NCBI RefSeq assembly: GCF_007655005.1
Contig: NZ_SZVW01000030.1
Coordinates: 1-64,000, forward strand
Direction: 5' to 3'
Length of the DNA stretch: 64,000 bases
DNA from: Streptomyces tibetensis
GTDB lineage: Bacteria; Actinomycetota; Actinomycetes; Streptomycetales; Streptomycetaceae
A program made the translations under genes and the position numbers. The notes under the pieces were generated by a model. It was given only the letters and a program-made list of their open reading frames with translations, did not search any database and was not told the origin of the DNA. Every line of letters starts with the position of its first letter. The first letter of the stretch is position 1. Shown here piece by piece: positions 25,527-32,477 of this stretch.

Positions 25527-25561
25527 GGCGCCCTAGCTGGCGATTCGCCAGCTAGGGCGCC
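25527..25561. terminator. Very long perfect hairpin terminator
   Basis: A 17-bp perfect stem (GGCGCCCTAGCTGGCGA / TCGCCAGCTAGGGCGCC) around a single T. It lies 39 nt beyond the stop of the minus-strand secreted propeller gene and is probably its terminator. Confidence 0.88.
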
Positions 25562-25600
25562 GTCATCTCCGTCGCGCGCACAGCACCCCGGCCGACCTGG

Positions 25601-26911
25601 TCAGCCGACGAACTCGACCATGGCGGTCGCCGTGCCGGGCACATGCCGGGCGTCGCCCGCGTAGGTGACCGTGTAGTGGGGATAGGTGTTCCAGTCGGGC
25701 GGGATGTCACTGAAGCCGAAGGTGCCGTCCCGTCGGACCTTCACGTCCGGCAGTTTTACGCCGTCGCGCGTCACCGTGACCGCCCTGTGCTTAGGGAAGG
25801 GGAGCAGCGAGGTCAATTTCCCCGTCACGGTGACCGGCGTGCCAACGGGGTTCGTCGGCGGGGCGGACAAAGTGATCGTGCTGGATGCCTTGGCGACGTC
25901 GGTGACGATGTCGAGAACGACGTCGCCCGAGTAGGGGAAGCGGGTGGTGAACAGCCTGTTGCCGTCAGGCGCCCAGGCCACGCCCCGGTCGAGCAGATCC
26001 GCGTACCCCTGCGACAACGCGACCGTGCGGTATGCGGCAGTCTCTCCCGGGCGGTAGACGTAGACGTCCCACTCCCCTCCCGCCACAATCCCCGCGGCAA
26101 CCGTGCCGTGGGAGTCGACGGCGACGGAGTTGGGGTAGGGGCCGGTGTCGTACTGCGCCTCCTCCACCAGGTCCGACAGGCGCCACCGCTGGTGGTAGTA
26201 ATTGGAGCCGTTCGCGGTGATCACACTGCTACCGTCCGGCGTCACCGCAACGTCCTCGACATCGGCGACGGCGTCGCTGTAGGCGGTCTCCTTGAGCGTG
26301 CCGGAGCCCACGTCGTACACGCGCATGCCCAGCGCGCCCTGGCTCTCAGCAGCGACGAGGCGGTCGGGCGCGCCCGGCGACGAGGCGAGTCGCGGCTTTC
26401 CGTACCAGACAGGGTTGTCGTCCAGGCTGACGGTCGGGGTCGCCTCGGCGATGGCGACCGAACCGATGCCGGCGTCGAAGACGGTGGCCTGGTAGCCGAA
26501 GAACAGCCGGCCGCCGGCGAGGGCGAGCGTCTCCGGTTCGGTGTCGGCCCCGGTTGAGATGCGCTGCTTCTCCGTCAAGGTTGCGGTGTCGATGACGGAG
26601 ATCGCGTCAGCGTCCGGGAGCGCCACGTACAGGGTGGACCCGTCGGCCGACTCGGCCATGCCACGCGCCCCGTCGAGACCCTCCATCTTCTTCACGACCT
26701 GCCCGTCGTGGTCGGTGGCCAGCACCGCGTCGTCGCCGGGCGCGCTGACGTATACATGGCGGCTGTCGGCGAGGGTCTGCCAGTGCGACCGCACGGGCAG
26801 GACAATGCCGGCCAGGGGCTGTGCCGTTGCCGTTCCGGGGGCACCGAGCAGATTTAATGACGCGGTCACCAAGACCAGCGCGACACCCGCCGCACGTCTT
26901 CGTATACGCAC
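25601..26911 (-). CDS. Secreted YncE-like beta-propeller with C-terminal Ig-like domain
   Basis: A 436-residue exported protein. GTG at 26911 has AAGGAG 7 nt upstream and gives a clean signal peptide (RIRRRAAGVALVLVTASLNL, cleavage near GTATAQP). Residues about 35-340 are repeated propeller strands (HVYVSAPGDDAVLATDHDG, STLYVALPDADAISVIDT, VEDVAVTPDGSSVITANG, PNSVAVDSHGTVAAGIV). The last 95 residues (VGTPVTVTGKLTSLLPFPKH to GTATAMVEFVG) look like a bacterial Ig-like domain. Streptomyces encode many such proteins, probably surface or secreted and with unknown ligands. It stands alone, with a strong terminator. Confidence 0.85.
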   Translation of the reverse strand: MRIRRRAAGVALVLVTASLNLLGAPGTATAQPLAGIVLPVRSHWQTLADSRHVYVSAPGDDAVLATDHDGQVVKKMEGLDGARGMAESADGSTLYVALPDADAISVIDTATLTEKQRISTGADTEPETLALAGGRLFFGYQATVFDAGIGSVAIAEATPTVSLDDNPVWYGKPRLASSPGAPDRLVAAESQGALGMRVYDVGSGTLKETAYSDAVADVEDVAVTPDGSSVITANGSNYYHQRWRLSDLVEEAQYDTGPYPNSVAVDSHGTVAAGIVAGGEWDVYVYRPGETAAYRTVALSQGYADLLDRGVAWAPDGNRLFTTRFPYSGDVVLDIVTDVAKASSTITLSAPPTNPVGTPVTVTGKLTSLLPFPKHRAVTVTRDGVKLPDVKVRRDGTFGFSDIPPDWNTYPHYTVTYAGDARHVPGTATAMVEFVG

Positions 26912-27062
26912 TTCAGGACTCCTTCGGGAACGGATCCGGCCGCACGGCGCGGTCGGCGGAGCAACTGTACTTATCCGCAATGACATTGGGCCCGCAGGAT
27001 GATTGCGTGCAGAGCGCACGCGAGGCCACGCCGCAGCCCCCGCCATCTGGCACTGCACATGA

Positions 27063-27600
27063 TTGACCGGACAAGTCCGGACCGTGACCGGAGCCGCGCG
27101 GCTCCGGCAAGTACCCGTGGAAGCGGTGCTGCGCAAGGCCCACCCCGGCGCCGTCTGGGCGAATCTCGGCCGGCAGAGCAACCCGTTCAAGGAGATCCTC
27201 GACACCGTTCAGGCACTGGAACGGACAGCACCGGTGCTCCCGATGCTGCCCGGTGTCCCCGAGCGGCGCAGTTTCGACTACATCCGGCACGGGACCACCG
27301 ATCTGTTCGCGGCGCTGGACATCGCCACCGGGAACTGGGCGGACCCGCGGTGGCGATGCTGGCCTGCGCGCTCGGCGGGGTGATGTCCGGCGTGATCGGC
27401 AAGGTGTCAGCCCGTCACGCCGCCGAGGACCTCCGCGACTTCCTGGACCTGCTCGACCACGAGGTGGAGCCCGGCCTGGCCGTGCACGTGATCTGCGACA
27501 ACCTCTCCGCCCACAAGGCGCCGGTCGTGCACGAGTGGCTGGCTGCCCACCCACGTTTCGCCCACCTACTCGTCGTGGATCAACCATCTGGGCGTGGGGC
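27063..27600 (+). pseudogene. IS630-family transposase remnant
   Basis: Pieces of one DDE transposase lie in three frames. ERRSFDYIRHGTTDLFAALD (near 27270-27330) contains the first catalytic Asp region. GKVSARHAAEDLRDFLDLLD and AVHVICDNLSAHKAPVVHEW (27400-27540) contain the second Asp. PTYSSWINHL (27560-27590) is the motif before the final Glu. Frame changes near 27350 and 27555, plus missing ends, show the gene is dead. No terminal repeats are visible. Confidence 0.85.
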
Positions 27601-27674
27601 TGCCCCGGGTGGTCGGGCTGGGATACGGGGCTCGGCCGAGAGCTGAGCGGAACCGGCCGCGCCCGGTACGGCAG

Positions 27675-27709
27675 CAGGGCCCGGACCGCGCGTCGCGGTC
27701 CGGGCCCTG
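27675..27709. terminator. Hairpin terminator
   Basis: A perfect 16-bp stem (CAGGGCCCGGACCGCG / CGCGGTCCGGGCCCTG) with a 3-nt loop lies 34 nt beyond the stop of the DUF6243 gene. Confidence 0.88.
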
Positions 27710-27742
27710 CCCCGTGCGGTGCCGCCCTGCGGCGGCGGTGCG

Positions 27743-27952
27743 TCAACTCTGTGCGGTGTCGTCGCCCGTCTGCCCGGCGCCCTCGGCTGCGCCTGCCTTT
27801 TCGCGCATCTTGCGCACCAGCTCCGCCTTCCGGTCGGCGGCACTTTGGCGGTCGAGGTTGCGGTGCGGACCGTTGTTCTGCCGTTCGGCGCGGGACAGCT
27901 TCTTGCGCTTGCCGCCGCCCATGCCCACAGGGTTGTTGATGTTCTTGCTCAC
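27743..27952 (-). CDS. DUF6243 family small basic protein
   Basis: A 69-residue, highly charged protein beginning MSKNINNPVGMGGGKRKKLS and continuing RAERQNNGPHRNLDRQSAAD, the recognisable start of the DUF6243 family of Streptomyces. The middle is a basic helix (RKAELVRKMREKAG). No enzymatic motif; a nucleic-acid-binding role is possible but unproven. It is preceded on its strand by GGGAGAACCCGTGAGC-like sequence giving a good ribosome site, and a strong terminator follows. Confidence 0.88.
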   Translation of the reverse strand: MSKNINNPVGMGGGKRKKLSRAERQNNGPHRNLDRQSAADRKAELVRKMREKAGAAEGAGQTGDDTAQS

Positions 27953-28456
27953 GGGTTCTCCCGGAATGAGGTGAAGTGATCTACGGATTCATCGGTGGGG
28001 GACGGGCGCGGCGGCGTCGAAGGACATCCGCAGGGGCCCGTCACGCTCTCACTCGCAAACCGGCGTCTGGAAGAACATGACCAAGACGTTACCCGGTTCC
28101 GTCGGCCCCGCACACCAAGTTTGCCGCCGTCCCGGCGTCGGCCGGGGCCTCGGCGATCACGGGGCCCGGCCAGATGGAGGCGAGCCAGTGGGGGTTCTGC
28201 ACCGCTATTCCTGTCACGCCGCTATCACAAACCCCACGGACGCCCTCACGTCACGGGGCTCTGACCTGGACCTACGTGCTCGCCCTGGACCACCTGGACG
28301 CCCAGAGACGACTTCTACGACCTGTGCCATGTGGTACCGGGCCCACTCACTAGCACCACGTACCACTCATCAAGATCCGGACCAGGTGCGGACCGAATCA
28401 GCCTGGCACTCGACGTTTCCACTCTTTGTCGCAGGTCAGAAGCGAGGTCAGGCGTG
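27953..28456. other. Intergenic decay region
   Basis: No intact gene. Frames here are shadows or fragments without recognisable domains. The segment immediately precedes the aldehyde- and alcohol-dehydrogenase fragments and probably contains degraded sequence of the same lost operon. Confidence 0.4.
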
Positions 28457-28516
28457 TACCACCAAGAGACGAAGAACCTGCTGGTGTCGTACTCGCCGAA
28501 GAAGCTCGGCTTCCTC
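28457..28516 (+). pseudogene. Aldehyde dehydrogenase C-terminal fragment
   Basis: Twenty codons read YHQETKNLLVSYSPKKLGFL, matching the end of the intact enzyme at 23537-23593 (HYQQTKNLLVSYAPKKLGFF). The DNA differs at many third positions, so this is an old paralogue remnant and not a recent copy. Everything upstream of these codons is gone. Confidence 0.8.
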
Positions 28517-28600
28517 CAGGCACCTTCGGCGTGGTCTACAGCGCCGCGAACGGTGTGTGGCCCGCCTTCCCACGGCGAGATGTCACGACCCGGGTAGCCC

Positions 28601-28783
28601 GGTGAGACCGTCCTGGTCATCGGGCCTCGGCCGGTCGGCCCCGTGGCCGCCCAGCCCGCCTGCGCGATGGGCACCGTGCGGGTGCTGGGCACGGACCTGG
28701 TCGCGGAGCGCCGCGCCCTCGCCGCCGCCCTGGGTGTCGAGCCGGTCGAGGGCGCCGGCGCACGCTCGCCATACGGGAAATGA
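28601..28783 (+). pseudogene. Zinc-type alcohol dehydrogenase Rossmann fragment
   Basis: The frame GETVLVIGPRPVGPVAAQPA followed by CAMGTVRVLGTDLVAERRAL and AAALGVEPVEGAG matches the NAD-binding strand-helix-strand of medium-chain dehydrogenases. The glycine motif GxGxVG is damaged (PRPVGP). Both the catalytic and C-terminal parts are missing. With the aldehyde dehydrogenase tail 84 nt upstream it suggests a decayed alcohol-to-acid operon. Confidence 0.75.
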
Positions 28784-28905
28784 CCGGCAGACGCGGACCG
28801 GGGCCGTGGGCTCGGACGCCACCATCGAACTCCTCAACCAATGCCCGTCGCCGCCCGCAACCGGCGTCGAGGATTCCGCAGTCCCGGGGTCGCGGCTCGG
28901 CCGGC

Positions 28906-30018
28906 TCAGCCGAGCAGTTGCGCACTGCTGACCGGTTCGCTCCGCTGCTGTCCATTGATGCGGTGCCGCTCGATGGAAGAGCGCCGGTACACCTCCTGCC
29001 GCACCCGCTGGATCTCGCCGATGGGCCGGTGCTCCTCTCGTGAGCGCCACGGTGTGATCGACGTGGCGTCGGCGGCCGCCAGGTTGTCGTCCCCGCCGAT
29101 GTCCTGACGCGGGATGTCCACACGGGCGACGGTCACCCAAGGGGACAACTCTTCGGGCCACTTCACGGAGGTGTTGTCCACCGGCATACGAGCCAGATCG
29201 GTGTTGAGCTGCACCTGGAGCTCGAAGGAGTGGTCGCGCTCAGCGGCCTCGGCAACCAGGGTGCGGCGGAACGCCTCGTTGTCCGCGTGCACGTCCACGA
29301 TCTGGTGCGTCAGCGCAGCCAGGGACCCTGCCGTCGGCACGGTGCGGATCTTGGCGATGTGATCGCCGTACCGGAAGGCACCCATGCTGTTGTAGGTGTA
29401 CGACAACAGGTTCCTGCGCGGGACGGTGGTGAACGAGAGCATGGCGAACAGCTCGTCCCACAGCCAGCCGTCGGGATCGGTGAGCGCACCCCGGCGGGTC
29501 AGGAACTCCGCCATCCAGGTCTTGCGGCGGGAGGGGTCGGCCAGGCCCTCGGGCAGTTCCGCGAACAACTCCTCGATGACCATGTAGTCGTAGGCGGTGT
29601 TCGCGAAGAAGACCTCGTTGTTGATCAGGTTGAGGTCGAAGGTGCCGGTGTCCGGTTCGTCGGACAGCAGTGTGGGGCCGGGGACATCGAACATCTTGAC
29701 GCCCATCCCACATGCCGCGCCCAGCTGGTGGTCGGGACGCTGGTGGCCCAGACCGTTGGAGTAGCGGACGACCGCGTCGTACTCGGCGGGCCGGGCGAAG
29801 ATGCCCTGCCCGTGGAAGCCCGGGTTGTCACCGACGGTAACCGTGGCCTTGAGGAGGCCGTACGTCTTTCCGTGGGCCGTGCGGACGGCGCGGCCGACGG
29901 CCTCGCGCTCGACCGAGGCGCCGGTGCGTTGTGCCACCTGGGCGACCACTGCATCCAACTCCTCCTGATAGCTCGCCCGTTCGGCGGGGCGGTAATCCTC
30001 GTAGTGGACAGGATCCAT
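28906..30018 (-). CDS. Catalase-family (heme) protein
   Basis: A 370-residue protein of the small heme catalase-like family. The distal region reads AHGKTYGLLKATVTVGDNPG, followed by FHGQGIFARPAEYDAVVRYS and the catalase-type MGVKMFDVPGP. Later segments LNLINNEVFFANTAYDYMVI and RNLLSYTYNSMGAFRYGDHI are typical. The classical distal His and proximal RxxxY are not obvious, so peroxidase or hydroperoxide-lyase chemistry is as likely as true catalase. ATG has GGAGG at 7 nt. A palindrome 46 nt upstream may be its operator. Confidence 0.8.
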   Translation of the reverse strand: MDPVHYEDYRPAERASYQEELDAVVAQVAQRTGASVEREAVGRAVRTAHGKTYGLLKATVTVGDNPGFHGQGIFARPAEYDAVVRYSNGLGHQRPDHQLGAACGMGVKMFDVPGPTLLSDEPDTGTFDLNLINNEVFFANTAYDYMVIEELFAELPEGLADPSRRKTWMAEFLTRRGALTDPDGWLWDELFAMLSFTTVPRRNLLSYTYNSMGAFRYGDHIAKIRTVPTAGSLAALTHQIVDVHADNEAFRRTLVAEAAERDHSFELQVQLNTDLARMPVDNTSVKWPEELSPWVTVARVDIPRQDIGGDDNLAAADATSITPWRSREEHRPIGEIQRVRQEVYRRSSIERHRINGQQRSEPVSSAQLLG

Positions 30019-30063
30019 GGTGCTGCCTCCGGTGATGAGTCGCTGATCTCAGACGCTAGCCAG

Positions 30064-30081
30064 CAATTAAATTGTGCACAA
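30064..30081 (-). promoter_or_regulatory. Overlapping palindromes upstream of the catalase-like gene
   Basis: CAATT-A-AATTG (30064-30074) overlaps the perfect 10-bp palindrome TTGTGCACAA (30072-30081). The AT-rich composition and form resemble MarR/OhrR-type operators, which often control peroxide-response genes. No MarR gene is in the window. Confidence 0.5.
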
Positions 30082-30212
30082 CATAACCAGCTGTGATGAA
30101 CCCCACGCCGACGTGCCCGCAGCGGACAGGGGTCGAGCCCTGACCCGTCGGCCGATCTCCACCCAGGGGCCACATCAATCCCGAAACGTGACCCACGGCA
30201 GGCTTTCGGACA

Positions 30213-30228
30213 TCCCAACCAGTCGGTA
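30213..30228 (+). promoter_or_regulatory. TetR-type operator candidate before DUF485/symporter operon
   Basis: TCCCAACCAGTCGGTA matches 14 of 16 positions of the perfect palindrome TACCGACCAGTCGGTA at 49804. It lies 69 nt before the DUF485 start. Confidence 0.45.
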
Positions 30229-30296
30229 TGGTGCGCCGCCTGTAGCACTCTTCTCTGTTCACCGCACGGATCCGAGCCGTAGTGGAAGGCCAGGCG

Positions 30297-30806
30297 ATGA
30301 CGTACGCCGACGAGAACCGGTACCCACCATCAGCACCCGCGGGATGGCCGCCGCCGCACCTCGAACCTCATGGGATCCGCTCCGGGCACGAGACGTACGG
30401 GCAGAGTTCGTGGCCGGAGTCGTACGGCCACGACGTCCCGCGATACGACTCGTACGGACGGCAGGCCCCCTGGGACGCCGCCTACGCGCACGGGACGCAT
30501 CAGTATGACGACGACCTCGCCGCCCTCCGCTCGGCCTACCGCGTGCTCCGGCGGATCTCCACGCTCACCGCGCTCGGCTCCTTCGTGGTGTATGTCGTGC
30601 TGTCCTGCTACGCGCCCGGTCTGATGGGTTCCAAGATCATCGGAGAACTGAGTCCGGGCATGGCCTGGGGAGTCCTCCAACTCGTCGTCACCTTCGCGGC
30701 CGTCTCCTGGTACGGACGCAGCGCACAACGTTCGGTGGATCCGCTGGCCCGCGCCGTCAGGGAGCGAGCGGTACCCGCCGGCCGGAACGCGGGGGCGACG
30801 AGATGA
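30297..30806 (+). CDS. DUF485 membrane protein
   Basis: A 169-residue protein. The first 75 residues are Pro/Tyr/Gly/His-rich and hydrophilic (YGHDVPRYDSYGRQ). They are followed by the DUF485 core: helix 1 at about 85-110 (TALGSFVVYVVLSCYAPG), a short loop with MGSKIIGELSPG, and helix 2 at about 125-145 (GVLQLVVTFAAVSWYG). DUF485 genes regularly sit before acetate-type sodium symporters and are thought to assist them. ATG at 30297 has GGAAGG 7 nt upstream. It overlaps the symporter by 4 nt. Confidence 0.88.
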   Translation: MTYADENRYPPSAPAGWPPPHLEPHGIRSGHETYGQSSWPESYGHDVPRYDSYGRQAPWDAAYAHGTHQYDDDLAALRSAYRVLRRISTLTALGSFVVYVVLSCYAPGLMGSKIIGELSPGMAWGVLQLVVTFAAVSWYGRSAQRSVDPLARAVRERAVPAGRNAGATR

Positions 30807-32419
30807 CCGAATTCAGCTCCGGGGCGCAGGCCATCGTCCTGGTTCTGTTCACCACGCTGGTCACCGTCACGCTGATGATGTGCGTCATGGCGGGACCGGA
30901 CCGCGACGACCTGGCGAACTTCTACACCGGCTACCTGTCGCTCACCCCGCTCAGGAACGGCCTGGCGATCGCCGGCGACTACATCTCAGCGGCCACGGTG
31001 CTGAGCACGACCGGCATCATCGCGCTCACCGGATACGACGGCTATGTCCTCGCGGTCAGTACCGCCCTGTCCCTGGTGCTGCTGATGTTCCTGCTGGCCG
31101 AACCCCTGCGCAACGCCGGTAGGTTCACCATGGGTGACGTCCTGGCCCGCAACATGCCCGGACGGGCCGTGCGTATCGCGGCCTGCCTGGTGACACTCTC
31201 GGCGACGCTGCCCTTTCTGGTCGTCCAGCTCTCCGGAGCCGGATCGCTGCTCACCTTCATCCTGAACATCCCGCACGCGGCGGGCGCCAGGACGGCGTCC
31301 ATCGTCATCGTCGGCACTCTGATGATCATTTATGCGGCGATCGGCGGTATGAAGGGCACCGCGCTCATCCAGATGATCAAGATCGTGCTCCTCATCGGCA
31401 CCAGCGTCGTCGTCGCCGCTCTCGTACTGAACCGCTTCGACTGGAGCCCCGGCGCCGTCCTCAGGGCCGCCCAGCACGGCAGCGGTGCGGGCCCCGCATA
31501 CCTTCAGCAGGGCCTGCAGCTCGGCACTTCGGCCGGTGGCCGACTGGACTTCGTCAGCTTCCAGATCACCATCATCCTCGGGGTGGCCTGCCTGCCCCAC
31601 ATCACGATGCGCCTGTACTCCGCGCAGGACGTACCGGCCGTGCGTCGCTCCATGTCATGGGCAGTGGGCACGGTCACCACGTTCTGCCTGCTCGTGATCA
31701 TCATGGGTACGGGCGCGGCGGCCCTGGTGGGATCCCAGCACATCACCGCGGCCGATCCTCACGGCAGAACGTCGCTGCTCATGCTGTCCCAGATGCTCGG
31801 CGGAGCCCCCGGCTCCGCAGGCGCGACGATGCTCTACTCGGCCGTGGCCGGCATGGTGTTCATCACTCTGTTGTCGTCGGTCGCGGGGATGACCCTGGCA
31901 GCGGCCTCGTCACTCGCCCACGACCTGTTCGCCCATGCGGTGCGGCGGGGACGGGCCGAGCCGCGTACCGAGATGACGGTGGCGGCGTGGACGAGCGTGG
32001 TCGTGGGGATCGTTGCCATCGGGCTCGCCACCACCGTGCAGAACTGGGACGTCGGCGTGCTGACCACTCTGGCCGTCTGCATAGGAGCATCGGCGGTGGC
32101 ACCCGCGCTCACCTACTCCCTGTTCTGGCGGGGCTTCACGCGCACCGGCCTGCTCGCCACCCTCTACGGCGGCGCGGCCGGCGCCCTGCTGCTCATGGTC
32201 TTCTCCAAGGCCGTTTCGGGCACGCCGTCCGCCGTCTTTCCGAATGCCGACTTCGACCTGTTCCCGATGCAGACCACAGGACTGGTCTCCATTCCGTTCG
32301 GCTATCTCGCGGGCTGGCTGGGCAGCCTCCTCGACCACCGGCGCCGCGCAGCCGACAGCCGTGAGCACCGGCGCCTGTACGAGGAGAGCGAGGCACGGTT
32401 GCTCGCGGCAGCCGAATGA
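30803..32419 (+). CDS. Cation/acetate symporter (SSS family, ActP-like)
   Basis: A 538-residue sodium:solute symporter with about 13 membrane helices. Characteristic segments are FYTGYLSLTPLRNGLAIAGD and YISAATVLSTTGIIALTGYD near the N-terminus, YAAIGGMKGTALIQMIKIVL, CLPHITMRLYSAQDVPAVRR and SSVAGMTLAAASSLAHDLFA. It probably imports acetate or another short carboxylate. The ATGA overlap with DUF485 is the classic pair. A hairpin shared with the convergent phosphatase gene follows. Confidence 0.92.
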   Translation: MTEFSSGAQAIVLVLFTTLVTVTLMMCVMAGPDRDDLANFYTGYLSLTPLRNGLAIAGDYISAATVLSTTGIIALTGYDGYVLAVSTALSLVLLMFLLAEPLRNAGRFTMGDVLARNMPGRAVRIAACLVTLSATLPFLVVQLSGAGSLLTFILNIPHAAGARTASIVIVGTLMIIYAAIGGMKGTALIQMIKIVLLIGTSVVVAALVLNRFDWSPGAVLRAAQHGSGAGPAYLQQGLQLGTSAGGRLDFVSFQITIILGVACLPHITMRLYSAQDVPAVRRSMSWAVGTVTTFCLLVIIMGTGAAALVGSQHITAADPHGRTSLLMLSQMLGGAPGSAGATMLYSAVAGMVFITLLSSVAGMTLAAASSLAHDLFAHAVRRGRAEPRTEMTVAAWTSVVVGIVAIGLATTVQNWDVGVLTTLAVCIGASAVAPALTYSLFWRGFTRTGLLATLYGGAAGALLLMVFSKAVSGTPSAVFPNADFDLFPMQTTGLVSIPFGYLAGWLGSLLDHRRRAADSREHRRLYEESEARLLAAAE

Positions 32420-32426
32420 GTACGGC

Positions 32427-32463
32427 GGCGCGGGCGGGCCGACCCCAGGGGGCCTCCCGCGCC
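32427..32463. terminator. Bidirectional hairpin between convergent genes
   Basis: GGCGCGGG (32427-32434) pairs with CCCGCGCC (32456-32463), with further partial pairing inside. It lies between the symporter and the SpoIIE phosphatase gene. Confidence 0.7.
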
Positions 32464-32477
32464 GGCCGGGAAGACGG

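Noticed and set aside
25477..28350. Similarity between TACGTGATGTGGTACA (near 25477) and TGTGCCATGTGGTACC (near 28325)
   Set aside because: Only about a dozen matching bases in otherwise unrelated flanks; likely chance.
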